From positions 1-23,870 of the forward strand of contig CAYFQM010000009.1 in assembly GCA_964345385.1 (NCBI GenBank): DNA of 23,870 nt, written 5' to 3'. The notes below the pieces were generated by a model, which saw only the letters and a list, made by a program, of their open reading frames with translations, made no database searches and was not told the origin of the DNA. The stretch's first letter is position 1. Each line of letters begins with the position of its first letter. Source of the DNA: CAG-1000 sp964345385. Lineage in GTDB: Bacteria; Bacillota_I; Bacilli_A; RF39; UBA660. Made by a program: the position numbers and the translations under genes. Of this stretch, positions 7,809-15,579 are shown in pieces.

Positions 7809-8753
7809 TTATATAAACAATCCAATAATTATAACTATTACAGTAACAATTAATAATGCAATTAATTCTTTCGGAATTAAACCTTTGTATTTTTCATAAT
7901 TTTTTTTAATCATTCTACGATTATCTAAATTATTAATCTTTTTGCCTATCAATATTTCACTTGTACCAACAAAAGAATCTATATCATCTTTGTAAATTCT
8001 TTTATAATTTGTTGAATCATAACCAGCATATTTTTTGCTAGGTACTATTGGCTCATAGTATTTATCCAATTTAGATGAAGAAATCATACTACCAATCATA
8101 TATGATAGAATCACCGCAACAATCGGATATACTACATAACCTTTAAGTATTATATTGTTAACAACTGGAATAAATAGCAATAAACTTGTTATAACTATTC
8201 CTGGTATCATTCCAGCACCAAATGAAACAGTGTTTATAATTTTATTTTTGTTTCTAATTACTTCGTCATACTTTTCTGGAGCATTCAAAATTTTATTTTT
8301 AATAAAGTTATATATTTCATCAAGTTTAGGATCTGCACTTTTTAAATTCAATGTAATATTCAGTTTATTTTCATTAATATGCATTTGAATTGATTGTGTA
8401 TAAAAGTTTCTACTTCTATTTGGTGCAGGCGTCATAACTGTATAGTTCAATGCATAATATATATCCATAGATTTTATTTCATCTATTCTACTATAAAATA
8501 TCCCCATAAAATTATCATAGTTATCAAAAGTAATGTTGGTATTATCATAGAAATCAACAGTAACTTTCATTTTACTTCCTTCATCTTTAAAAGTATAATT
8601 TTGATATGGTGTATCTAACATTTTATTTTGCATTTCTTCTTGTTGAGAAACTTTAAGATATTTTTTTAATGTTTCTCCCATTAATTGAAATATTTGTGTT
8701 AAATCATCACTACTGATTATTTTGTTTTCAGCTTTAATTGTGTTGTTATACAT
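7809..8753 (-). CDS. Membrane protein of unknown function with a cytoplasmic N-terminal domain
   Basis: A 314-residue protein. Residues 1-165 are soluble and contain a beta-rich stretch (MKVTVDFYDNTNITFDNY to IQMHINENKLNITLNL). Two membrane segments follow at about 177-197 and 205-225, then a soluble stretch with the conserved-looking KKYAGYDSTNYKRIYKDDID, and a last membrane helix at about 295-314 ending the chain. The N-terminal domain shows the same order of elements as the neighbouring 179-residue protein. A GGGAGGTAATT ribosome site supports the start. No enzymatic motif is visible and I do not recognise the family. Confidence 0.75.
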   Translation of the reverse strand: MYNNTIKAENKIISSDDLTQIFQLMGETLKKYLKVSQQEEMQNKMLDTPYQNYTFKDEGSKMKVTVDFYDNTNITFDNYDNFMGIFYSRIDEIKSMDIYYALNYTVMTPAPNRSRNFYTQSIQMHINENKLNITLNLKSADPKLDEIYNFIKNKILNAPEKYDEVIRNKNKIINTVSFGAGMIPGIVITSLLLFIPVVNNIILKGYVVYPIVAVILSYMIGSMISSSKLDKYYEPIVPSKKYAGYDSTNYKRIYKDDIDSFVGTSEILIGKKINNLDNRRMIKKNYEKYKGLIPKELIALLIVTVIVIIIGLFI

Positions 8754-8788
8754 CTTAATTACCTCCCATTAGTAGCAATACATATTAT

Positions 8789-9328
8789 TTATTGTTTAGT
8801 ACAAAATATAGTATTCTGTACTTTAAACTTTTTCAAAATTTCATTTATAACATTTTCTATTTGATCCATATTAGAATCCGCATAATTTGATTTGCGAGTA
8901 AAAACAATGTTATATGGTTTAAAAGATATTTTAAATAAATTTTCGTGCTCTTTTGTAGCCATATCTTTACCTCTTTTAAATGATAAATCTAAAGTTATTA
9001 CCACACTCTCAACATTGTTTAAATGTCCTGAATTAACAGCTTCAACAAATGAATCATAAGTTTTACACGATAAATTTGAAATACTATTTCCTTTTTCTTT
9101 TATAGCAACTTCAAATTTTGAGCCAAATGATTTTTTATATTGAAAATTCCTATATTCAGATTTTAGTTTTATATTCTTTTCTTCATCTTCCTCACACATT
9201 TTAATTAATTGTTTATAATAAGAATCACAATATTGTGCTAAAAAAGAAATGAATTGAACTTCTGGAACAGAATTAGAATAATCATACTCTCTGCTAATTT
9301 CTATTTCCTTTTCTTCTACTTGATCCAT
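8789..9328 (-). CDS. Uncharacterised soluble protein, apparent relative of the adjacent membrane protein's N-terminal domain
   Basis: A 179-residue acidic protein with no signal or membrane segment. Residues ~73-172 (from FEVAIKEKGNSISNL to IENVINEILKKF) parallel residues ~62-158 of the next protein: a K-x-x-V strand, a Y-x-x-F motif, a middle strand pair, and an ending I-x-x-x-I-x-x-x-I-L helix. The similarity is by eye and needs a profile comparison. It is the first gene of the operon, with AGGAGGTAATT before its ATG and an extended -10 promoter upstream. Confidence 0.7.
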   Translation of the reverse strand: MDQVEEKEIEISREYDYSNSVPEVQFISFLAQYCDSYYKQLIKMCEEDEEKNIKLKSEYRNFQYKKSFGSKFEVAIKEKGNSISNLSCKTYDSFVEAVNSGHLNNVESVVITLDLSFKRGKDMATKEHENLFKISFKPYNIVFTRKSNYADSNMDQIENVINEILKKFKVQNTIFCTKQ

Positions 9329-9389
9329 AATTACCTCCTATTATAACACTTTTCTATATGGCATATATCCTAAAGTACTATCTGTATTA

Positions 9390-9418
9390 ATTATATCATA
9401 TTTTTTAAAATTTTATAT
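9390..9418 (-). promoter_or_regulatory. Extended -10 promoter for the 9328-7507 operon
   Basis: On the minus strand TGATATAAT (-10 hexamer at 9390-9395, with a TG one base upstream) is preceded 17 bases away by the weak -35 TATAAA (9413-9418). A perfect inverted repeat TAGTC-6-GACTA (9423-9438) sits just upstream of the -35 and could be an operator. Confidence 0.5.
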
Positions 9419-9526
9419 AAATTAGTCTTGTATGACTATTTTTTTGACAAAAATGGCTAAATTAATTACAAAAATAGTCGATTATCTTAATATTTTTGAA
9501 AAAAAAGAACTATTTTTAAATAATTC

Positions 9527-9796
9527 TTAATCTTCTAAATCAATATCATCAAATACTGGATCGTCAAAAAAATCTTTTAATTTAAGTCCAAATCCATTAC
9601 TTATTCTAGCAATAGTTAGCATTTTTGGATTTTTACTTCTACCGTCTGTTAAGTGTTGAGCTGTACTTTGAGTTATATAACTTAAACTTGCTAATTTATT
9701 TGTTGATAGATTATCAGATTTATTTAATTTGTATGCTAAATCTTTATCATTACATAAATCGTTAATTCTTTTAGCAATCGCGTCATTTATCTTCAT
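9527..9796 (-). CDS. XRE-family helix-turn-helix regulator
   Basis: An 89-residue DNA-binding protein. The frame is open further upstream to 9850, but GGTGGTGG lies directly before the ATG at 9796, so that start is chosen. The XRE/Cro layout is clear: an N-terminal helix INDAIAKRINDLC, then NKLASLSYITQSTAQHLTDG as helices 2 and 3 of the helix-turn-helix (the small ALA-like turn, then STAQHL for recognition), and PKMLTIARISNGFGLKLKDFF, typical of XRE regulators. The tail DDPVFDDIDLED is acidic. It is divergent from the serine-recombinase remnant, and repeats of GCAAGACTA lie in the gap between them. It probably regulates itself and perhaps the operon starting at 9328. Confidence 0.85.
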   Translation of the reverse strand: MKINDAIAKRINDLCNDKDLAYKLNKSDNLSTNKLASLSYITQSTAQHLTDGRSKNPKMLTIARISNGFGLKLKDFFDDPVFDDIDLED

Positions 9797-9850
9797 ATTA
9801 CCACCACCTATAATAATTTTAATGGTTAATCCTTTAAATCTGTTAATCAC

Positions 9851-9879
9851 GCAAGACTAAATTAGTATTGCAAGACTAT
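9851..9879. repeat. Direct repeats GCAAGACTA between XRE gene and recombinase remnant, possible operator
   Basis: GCAAGACTAA at 9851-9860 and GCAAGACTAT at 9870-9879 repeat with a 19-base step, close to two helical turns, with the near-palindrome ACTAAATTAGT (9856-9866) partly between them. A third CAAGACTAA occurs on the other strand at 9422-9430, in front of the 9328 operon promoter. The spacing and location suit binding of the XRE regulator, but this is inference. Confidence 0.45.
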
Positions 9880-9918
9880 GTTTTTTTGCACTAAAAAAAT
9901 ATCTATATCTGTCAATAG

Positions 9919-10542
9919 TATTGTTCTAATTGCAATCAAATATTTACCAAAACAGGTAATCGTAGATCTGACGGTACTGGATATTTATGTTGTAAAGATA
10001 AAAAGACAAACTGGTCTAATTGTGATAATAAAGCTTCTATTAGAGAAGATCAACTACATCAATTCATATTAGAAAAAATGAATGAAATGTTAAAGAAATT
10101 TTATGAAGAAGATGATCTTAAAGAAATGCAAAACGAAGTAATAGAACAAGATTTATACAAAGATAAATTAAATTCATTAGAAAAAGAATTACAAAGTATT
10201 AATAAGGAATTACAAGGTAAAAGTACATATTTTCAAAAACTATATGAAGATCGTACAAATGGGATACTTCCAGAAAAAGAGTTTTTAATATTAATGAATA
10301 AGTATAAAGATGATAACGAAAAGTTAGAAGAACGACAAAAAATAGTGAAGAAAGAAATATCATCTACACTAGCAAAAAAAGAAACAGTAAAAACTAAAAA
10401 GAATATCTTTAAAAAGTACAGACATATAGAAGAATTATCTATTGAAATTGTTGAAGATTTTATAGATAAAATTCTCATAGGAAATTATGATGAAACAACA
10501 AATTCAAGGGATATTAAAATAATATGGAACTTTACCATTTAA
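9919..10542 (+). pseudogene. 5'-truncated large serine recombinase remnant (zinc ribbon, coiled coil, C-terminus)
   Basis: The only plus-strand gene in the window. From a stop at 9916-9918 to the TAA at 10540-10542 the frame reads YCSNCNQIFTKTG, then GTGYLCCKDKKTNWSNCDN and ASIREDQLHQFILEKM. This is the zinc beta-ribbon of large serine recombinases (C-x2-C ... C ... C followed by IxxxxLE). A charged coiled coil comes next (about 10100-10400), and the end is EELSIEIVEDFIDKILIG...IKIIWNF, the usual C-terminal helix and strand of transposon-type recombinases (DUF4368-like). The catalytic resolvase domain and the central recombinase domain, some 300 residues, are missing; the space upstream holds the XRE gene. 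An ATG at 10078 could start only the coiled-coil piece. Hence a dead fragment of an integrative element. Confidence 0.8.
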
Positions 10543-10615
10543 AAATATATATAGATGATTTATTACATCGGGCAGTCCCTCCATATGTAGCAAAAGTTAC
10601 ATTAAATCTTGTTTT
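10543..10615. other. Junction between recombinase remnant and secreted-protein gene; possible element end
   Basis: A 73-bp stretch with no gene. It lies exactly where the end (att site) of an element mobilised by a large serine recombinase would be expected, and holds a locally GC-richer block at 10568-10582. I found no convincing matching repeat elsewhere in the window, so an attachment site is not claimed. Confidence 0.25.
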
Positions 10616-11068
10616 TCAAAATGTCCATGGATCAATATATGTTCCGCTTCCTGTAATTCTTATTCCTTTTTTTACATATTCAGTAAGTCTTATAGAATTA
10701 TCACCTTCACAAGTAACTGATAAACCATATTGATTTATACATGAGCCACCCATTGCCCAATAATCTGCTCCTGTATATAAATAAGAATCGTATTTGCTTC
10801 CTTTAGTTGATAAAATATATTCATCATTATTTACAAGCCCATTAATAGTAAAATCATTATTAATACCTATGGTATTTTTTGTATATGCATATGGTATTTT
10901 ATTGCTTGGATTTGTTTGATTCATATTAATAAAGTATGTATTATAATCTTCTACTAAATTAGAATAACTTCCAACCTTCCCAGATGCTTCGCCATATGGA
11001 AATAACACTTGAGCTTCTACTATTATAAAACTAAAAAGTATAGTTATAGCTAATAATATACTTTTCAT
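10616..11068 (-). CDS. Small secreted protein of unknown function
   Basis: A 150-residue protein from the ATG at 11068 (TAGGAGGATAT directly upstream). A longer in-frame start would overlap this ribosome site and the promoter. Residues 1-20 are a hydrophobic signal sequence or anchor (MKSILLAITILFSFIIVEAQ). The body has SYLYTGADYWAMGG-like aromatic segments and finishes YVKKGIRITGSGTYIDPW. That ending (a GVRP-type strand, then G-x-G-T-x-x-x-P) is common at the C-termini of secreted DUF6273-like proteins in gut Bacillota; the match is by pattern only. The stop falls two codons after DPW, so the end may be natural or may have been trimmed by the nearby element junction. Own promoter at 11085-11113. 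Confidence 0.6.
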   Translation of the reverse strand: MKSILLAITILFSFIIVEAQVLFPYGEASGKVGSYSNLVEDYNTYFINMNQTNPSNKIPYAYTKNTIGINNDFTINGLVNNDEYILSTKGSKYDSYLYTGADYWAMGGSCINQYGLSVTCEGDNSIRLTEYVKKGIRITGSGTYIDPWTF

Positions 11069-11084
11069 ATATCCTCCTAGTATA

Positions 11085-11113
11085 ATTATATTACAAAAAT
11101 CAATCAAATACAA
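11085..11113 (-). promoter_or_regulatory. Promoter of the secreted-protein gene
   Basis: On the minus strand TTGTAT (11108-11113), a 17-base spacer and TATAAT (11085-11090). The leader would be only about 10 bases, ending in the ribosome site. Confidence 0.55.
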
Positions 11114-11116
11114 TGC

Positions 11117-11842
11117 TTATTCAATCATATTTATAAACTTCTTACTTTTAAGATTTAATCCAGAATACTGTTCATAATATAAGGTCAATATATCATTTAT
11201 TTGTTCTATTATAAAATAATCTATCTTTAAATCTTTTATTTTAGATATATCAACATAATTATACATTCTTATCATCTTTAAAACTTTCTCATCATATATT
11301 ATATCGTTTGTTTTACATTTATTACAAACATATCCACCTTTAGATAATGAAAATGTTACGATTTTTTTGGTTCCACACCTAACACACCCATCTAAATAAA
11401 GAGCTAAACCCAAATATTTTAAAAATTTTAATTCAAGGATATTAGCAATTATTTTAGGTTCTAACCCCTCTTCTATTTTTAATATGCTTTCTATATATAA
11501 TTTATAAATATCATTACTTTCACTTTCTTTATATACATATGTAGATAACTCAGTTAAATAAGTTAAATAACTTAATTTAATAATATCTTTTTTTATATTT
11601 TCAAAATAATTAATAATTTTTCCATCTACTAATGTACCTAAAGCATTCTCTTTATAATATATATCAAAACTGCCATAAGCAAACTTTTCACTTATTAACC
11701 TTAGTTTACTTTTTAATGATTTACATCCTTTTGATATAACACCAACTATTCCATATTCTGAAGTTAATATATTAAGTATCTTACTACTTTCTTTATAAGA
11801 TACTTGTGAAATAACAACACCTTCCACTTTTATTATTTTCAT
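11117..11842 (-). CDS. recO: DNA repair protein RecO
   Basis: A 241-residue protein of normal RecO length. RecO anneals single-stranded DNA and, with RecR, loads RecA in RecF-pathway recombination. The N-terminal OB-fold starts KVEGVVISQVSYKESSKIL and continues with the GIVGVISKGCKSLKSKL signature (family: Gkl-xx-aKGarrpkS). A helical core follows, and a zinc site of four cysteines at residues 153, 156, 173 and 176 (CVRC...CNKC) is complete. The gene starts 10 bases after era with only a weak Shine-Dalgarno (TTGGT), suggesting coupling to era, the usual Bacillota order. Confidence 0.92.
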   Translation of the reverse strand: MKIIKVEGVVISQVSYKESSKILNILTSEYGIVGVISKGCKSLKSKLRLISEKFAYGSFDIYYKENALGTLVDGKIINYFENIKKDIIKLSYLTYLTELSTYVYKESESNDIYKLYIESILKIEEGLEPKIIANILELKFLKYLGLALYLDGCVRCGTKKIVTFSLSKGGYVCNKCKTNDIIYDEKVLKMIRMYNYVDISKIKDLKIDYFIIEQINDILTLYYEQYSGLNLKSKKFINMIE

Positions 11843-11852
11843 TTTTTACCAA

Positions 11853-12737
11853 CTAATCTTTAACAAAATATCCTAAATCTTTAATAGATTTATCTCTATC
11901 TCTCCATTTTTTTAAAGTTTTACAATAAAGCTCTAAATATACTTTCTTCTTTAATAACTTTTCCATTTCTATTCTTGCTTCAATACCTATGGTTTTAATC
12001 ATAGCACCACTTTTACCCAATATTATTTTCTTTAAAGAATCTCTATCAACATAAATATCTATGTATATTTCATATAAATCTTCTTTTTCAATTTTTTTAA
12101 TTAATTTACAAGATATTGAATGTGGTACTTCTTCAGAAGTATGAATAAATATTTTTTCTCTTACTATTTCAGAAAGCATAAAATCTAACTCAGATGTTGT
12201 TTTTTCTTCCCCCGGAAAAAACTTAATATTATTAGGTAAATATTTCTTTATAACTTTTATTAATCTATCAACATTATCATTTTTAAGTGCAGATATAGGT
12301 ATTATTTCAGTAAAAGCATATACATCTTTTAAGCTATCTATTTTTTCTAATATTTCTTTATCTGATAATTTATCTATTTTATTTAATATTAAAAAAACTG
12401 GTTTTTTTATTTTTACTAATTTATCAAGTATAAATTGATCCCCTTTTCCAAAAGAAACTGATGCATCCATCACTAATAGTAGTATATCAACATCATTTAT
12501 CGAATAATATGCTTGATTATTTAATGCATAACCCATTTTATCAATTGGTTTATGTATACCAGGAGTATCAACAAAAACTATTTGTGAATCTTCATCATTA
12601 TATATACCTTGTATTAAATTTCTAGTAGTTTGAACTTTATCTGAAATAATAGCTATCTTTTCACCAACTATAGCATTAATTAATGTTGATTTGCCACTAT
12701 TTGGCCTTCCAATTATACTAACAAATCCACTTTTCAT
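11853..12737 (-). CDS. era: GTPase Era
   Basis: A 294-residue essential GTPase that binds 16S rRNA and helps 30S subunit maturation. The GTPase domain has G1 GRPNSGKST (about residues 10-18), a TTR switch region (QTTRNLIQGI), G3 DTPGIHKP, G4 NKIDKL and G5 ISALKNDN. The C-terminal KH domain includes IILGKSGAMIKTIG, and the chain ends with the Era-type KKWRDRDKSIKDLGY. The frame extends to 12782, but TTTGGAGGAGTT lies directly before the ATG at 12737, giving the canonical N-terminus MKSGFVSIIG; the longer form would overlap ybeY. Order ybeY-era-recO as in many Bacillota, without the usual dgkA or cdd between them. Confidence 0.95.
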   Translation of the reverse strand: MKSGFVSIIGRPNSGKSTLINAIVGEKIAIISDKVQTTRNLIQGIYNDEDSQIVFVDTPGIHKPIDKMGYALNNQAYYSINDVDILLLVMDASVSFGKGDQFILDKLVKIKKPVFLILNKIDKLSDKEILEKIDSLKDVYAFTEIIPISALKNDNVDRLIKVIKKYLPNNIKFFPGEEKTTSELDFMLSEIVREKIFIHTSEEVPHSISCKLIKKIEKEDLYEIYIDIYVDRDSLKKIILGKSGAMIKTIGIEARIEMEKLLKKKVYLELYCKTLKKWRDRDKSIKDLGYFVKD

Positions 12738-12759
12738 AACTCCTCCAAATTCTTTTTCA

Positions 12760-13200
12760 TTATCTTGTAATTTCACACTCATCTAATATTTCCTCCTCTA
12801 AAGCTCTCATTATTTTTTTTTCATCGCTATTTTCATGATTATAACCAAGCAAATGAAGAAGACCATGCAAACTCAAATAACAAAGTTCTCTTTCTAGACT
12901 ATGGTCATATAAATTAGATTGCTCTAAAATTTTTTCATAAGATATATAAATGTCTCCTAAAAATCTAAAATTATGATATTTAATATTATCTTCTTCTTCA
13001 AAAGCAAATGATAATACATCGGTTTCTACATCTTTATTTCTATATTTTTTGTTTATACTTCTTATTTTTTTATTATCGACAATAGTTATATTAAATATAG
13101 GTTTTTTTACTTTTAATTTTTCTAGTGCATAATTACATACTTTATATACACTTTCAAAATCAATGTTATTTTTAATTGTATTATTTATATAATCATTCAT
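12760..13200 (-). CDS. ybeY: Endoribonuclease YbeY
   Basis: A 146-residue metal-dependent RNase acting in 16S rRNA 3'-end maturation and ribosome quality control. The zinc site HGLLHLLGYNH (residues 112-122, H-x3-H-x5-H) is intact, as are TDVLSFAFE (60-68) and LGDIYIS (81-87), both family signatures. GGGGAAGATT precedes the ATG and overlaps the end of the vanZ-like gene. Its stop lies 22 bases before era. Confidence 0.95.
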   Translation of the reverse strand: MNDYINNTIKNNIDFESVYKVCNYALEKLKVKKPIFNITIVDNKKIRSINKKYRNKDVETDVLSFAFEEEDNIKYHNFRFLGDIYISYEKILEQSNLYDHSLERELCYLSLHGLLHLLGYNHENSDEKKIMRALEEEILDECEITR

Positions 13201-13209
13201 AATCTTCCC

Positions 13210-13812
13210 CTACACAGATTTATATATAAAAACGCAAATTAAAATCATTAATATAATACATATAATGTTTTTAAACCAATTTTTTCTAAATAATTCAGGC
13301 ATATGTCTTTCTATCGCAGATAAAGATATATATATTAAAAATCCAATAATACCACCAACAACATTTAATAAAATATCATCTACATCAAAACTTCTTCCTA
13401 TAAAGTGTTGTACACTTTCAATAATTAAACTTATTAACATTACAACTAATGATATAATACTTATTTTTTTTATTTTACAATAATAACTAGCAAAATAGCC
13501 AAGAGGTATAAATAACACAATATTACCAACAACTTGCTTATAAAAAGAAACACTTCCAAATTTATATCTAAATATTTCTCTAAACGGAACCAAATTAGTT
13601 CCACCTATAATTGAAACATCTTGACTAGAAACAAGTTCAAATAATACTAATACATATGCAATAAATAATAATTTAAATATTTCTTCATATATAGCAAAAC
13701 TTCTTTCACTTTTTAAAATAAAAGCGATTCTTAATATTATAATAATTGATAATACTATTACTAGCGTAGGCCAAGTAAGTAATATTACTTCTTTAAAAGT
13801 GTCTTTAATCAT
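13210..13812 (-). CDS. VanZ-family membrane protein
   Basis: A 200-residue protein with about five membrane helices (roughly 10-30, 45-62, 88-108, 117-133, 145-163, and a further one at 179-198). The VanZ signatures are present: TNLVPFREIF (family NLIPFxxI), GNIVLFIPLGYF, then E-x-x-Q-H-x2-G-R-S-F-D-V-D-D-I-L-L-N-V-V-G-G. Low-level teicoplanin resistance is known only for the original VanZ; most relatives, like this one beside ybeY, have no known role. It sits 9 bases before ybeY and after the asnS terminator, so it probably heads the ybeY-era-recO transcript. I see no strong promoter in the gap. Confidence 0.85.
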   Translation of the reverse strand: MIKDTFKEVILLTWPTLVIVLSIIIILRIAFILKSERSFAIYEEIFKLLFIAYVLVLFELVSSQDVSIIGGTNLVPFREIFRYKFGSVSFYKQVVGNIVLFIPLGYFASYYCKIKKISIISLVVMLISLIIESVQHFIGRSFDVDDILLNVVGGIIGFLIYISLSAIERHMPELFRKNWFKNIICIILMILICVFIYKSV

Positions 13813-13854
13813 TTTTCCTCCAATATATTTTATCTATATACTTATTCTATAATA

Positions 13855-13878
13855 AAAAACTAGATAAATCTAGTTTTT
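13855..13878 (-). terminator. Rho-independent terminator of asnS
   Basis: A perfect 11-bp palindrome AAAAACTAGAT / ATCTAGTTTTT directly after the asnS stop codon (13880-13882); the minus-strand RNA ends in a U-run. Confidence 0.85.
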
Positions 13879-13879
13879 A

Positions 13880-15256
13880 TTAATATAAACAATTATTAGG
13901 AGTTCTAGGATAAGGTATTACATCTCTTATATTTTCTACTCCTGTTAAATACATAATTAGCCTTTCAAATCCCATACCAAATCCAGAGTGTGGACATCCA
14001 CCATATCTTCTTAAATCTAAATACCATTCTAATTCACTAGAATCTACTCCCAACTCTTTCATTCTCTTAATTAATTTATCATAATCATCTTCTCTTTGAG
14101 AACCACCCATTAATTCACCAGCTCCTGGTACTTGAAGATCAACTGCAGCAACAGTTTTACCATCATCATTTAATTTCATATAATATGCTTTTATATCTTT
14201 AGGCCAGTTTTTAATAAATATTGGACCATTAAAATATTCTGCAAGCCATTTTTCATGTTCTTTAGCAATATCCCCTTCATATGAAGGAATAAATTCCCAT
14301 TTTTCATTAGAACTTAATAATAAATCAATTGCTTCTTTATGATTTATTCTTGCAAACTTACTATTAACAATTTTTTCTAATTTTTCTTTAAGCCCTTTTT
14401 CAACAAATGAATCTAAAAATTTGATTTCTTCAGGACACTCATCTAAAACAAACTTAATAATATATTTTAAAAAGTCTTCTTCCATATCCATAAGGGCATC
14501 TAAATCACAAAAAGCTATTTCTGGTTCAATCATCCAAAACTCATTAGCATGTGTTTTTGTATTTGAGTTTTCTGTTCTAAAAGTTGGACCAAAAGTATAT
14601 ATTTTTTTATATGCCATAGCAAATGTCTCACCATGCAGTTGACCAGAACCAGTAATAAAAGTTTGCTTACCAAATAATTCTTTTGTAAAATCAACTTTAC
14701 CATCAATTTTAGGCAAATTATCAAAATCAAAAGTTGTTACTTTAAACATTTGATCAGACCCTTCACAATCAGCAGTTGTTAAAAGAGGCGTATGAACATA
14801 TACATAATTGTTTTTATAAAAATAATCATGAATCGCATATGAAGCAACACTTCTTACTCTAAATACTGCATTAAATAAATTAGATCTAGGACGAAGATGA
14901 GCTATACTTCTTAAAAACTCCATAGAGTGTCTTTTTGGTTGAAGCAAATAGTCTTCAGGGCAATCCCCAATTAACTTAACTTCTTTTACTTCAACTTCAA
15001 ATTCTTGACCGCTTCCAAGTGATTCAATAACATTACCTACTACTCTAATTGCAGAACCTATATGCAACTTAGAAATATTATCAAAATTTTTGGTTTTATT
15101 ATTATAAACCAATTGAACTTTATCAAAACAAGTTCCATCACTAAAATCAAGAAATCCAAAATCTTTTTGTTTACGATGATTTCTAATCCACCCTTCTAAA
15201 ACGATTTCTTTTCCAATAAATTTCTTATAATTCTTAATTAACTCTCTAGTATCCAT
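13880..15256 (-). CDS. asnS: Asparagine--tRNA ligase
   Basis: A 458-residue class IIb aminoacyl-tRNA synthetase that charges tRNA-Asn. The N-terminal OB domain (VLEGWIRNHRKQKDFGFLDF) binds the anticodon. The catalytic core has the YVYVHTPLLTTADCEGSDQMF segment, motif 2 with FRTENSNTKTHANEFWMIEPE (asparaginyl type H-x-x-E-F-W-M rather than the aspartyl type) and motif 3 GFGMGFERLIMYLTG, ending IPYPRTPNNCLY. The frame is open to 15283, but TATAGGAGGAAAA lies directly before the ATG at 15256, which gives the canonical start. It is expressed alone from the T-box-controlled promoter at 15509 and ends in a strong terminator. Confidence 0.95.
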   Translation of the reverse strand: MDTRELIKNYKKFIGKEIVLEGWIRNHRKQKDFGFLDFSDGTCFDKVQLVYNNKTKNFDNISKLHIGSAIRVVGNVIESLGSGQEFEVEVKEVKLIGDCPEDYLLQPKRHSMEFLRSIAHLRPRSNLFNAVFRVRSVASYAIHDYFYKNNYVYVHTPLLTTADCEGSDQMFKVTTFDFDNLPKIDGKVDFTKELFGKQTFITGSGQLHGETFAMAYKKIYTFGPTFRTENSNTKTHANEFWMIEPEIAFCDLDALMDMEEDFLKYIIKFVLDECPEEIKFLDSFVEKGLKEKLEKIVNSKFARINHKEAIDLLLSSNEKWEFIPSYEGDIAKEHEKWLAEYFNGPIFIKNWPKDIKAYYMKLNDDGKTVAAVDLQVPGAGELMGGSQREDDYDKLIKRMKELGVDSSELEWYLDLRRYGGCPHSGFGMGFERLIMYLTGVENIRDVIPYPRTPNNCLY

Positions 15257-15272
15257 TTTTCCTCCTATAAAT

Positions 15273-15310
15273 AAAAACAGCATAATCCCCAGTAGGGACG
15301 AAATGCTGTT
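15273..15310 (-). terminator. Regulated terminator of the asnS T-box leader
   Basis: On the minus strand AACAGCAT and ATGCTGTT pair around TTCGTCCC...GGGGAT, followed by TTTTTAT, 17 bases before the asnS ATG. It competes with the T-box antiterminator. Confidence 0.85.
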
Positions 15311-15502
15311 AATTCCGCGGTACCACCCAAGTTATCTAAATAGATCTCTTTAATAGATTTAACGCATCCATACGTATATATTTACTAATTTTCAATATAT
15401 AACTCCAAAGTGTTATTCAAATTTACCACACTGTTGAATTTCCATCTCCATCAACTTTCTATTAGTAGAATTAAATTTTACTTCTCTTTTTCTTTGCTTT
15501 CT
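15273..15502 (-). promoter_or_regulatory. T-box leader (tRNA-Asn-responsive) of asnS
   Basis: The minus-strand leader contains the near-invariant T-box GGGTGGTACCGCGG (15315-15328), whose UGGN bulge pairs with the CCA end of uncharged tRNA, followed by TTCGTCCCTAC and the terminator. Upstream is a Stem I region closed by ACTAAT/ATTAGT. The specifier side reads TTGAATAACACTTTGGAGT; this contains AAC, an asparagine codon, fitting the asnS target, though it lies one base away from the GAA-NNN spacing I would expect. Uncharged tRNA-Asn should favour antitermination and raise asnS expression. Confidence 0.9.
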
Positions 15503-15508
15503 AGAAAA

Positions 15509-15537
15509 ATTATATCATAACACTTAATACTAGTCAA
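15509..15537 (-). promoter_or_regulatory. Promoter of the asnS T-box transcript
   Basis: Minus strand TTGACT (15532-15537), 17-base spacer, and extended -10 TGATATAAT (hexamer at 15509-15514). Confidence 0.85.
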
Positions 15538-15579
15538 TTTTAAACAAATATCTATTTACATTTAAAACAATTAGAATTT

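Noticed and set aside
9878..10072. Plus-strand frame of 64 codons upstream of the recombinase piece
   Set aside because: It is out of frame with the zinc-ribbon coding frame, which runs through the same bases from 9919 into 10542; the 64-codon frame has no recognisable content.
10543..10615. Attachment-site core for the recombinase
   Set aside because: The position fits, but no matching copy was found at the left side of the island, so it is noted only as a possible element end.
10524..10733. Plus-strand frame of 69 codons after the recombinase remnant
   Set aside because: It overlaps the antisense of the secreted-protein gene, has no ribosome site and shows no family pattern.
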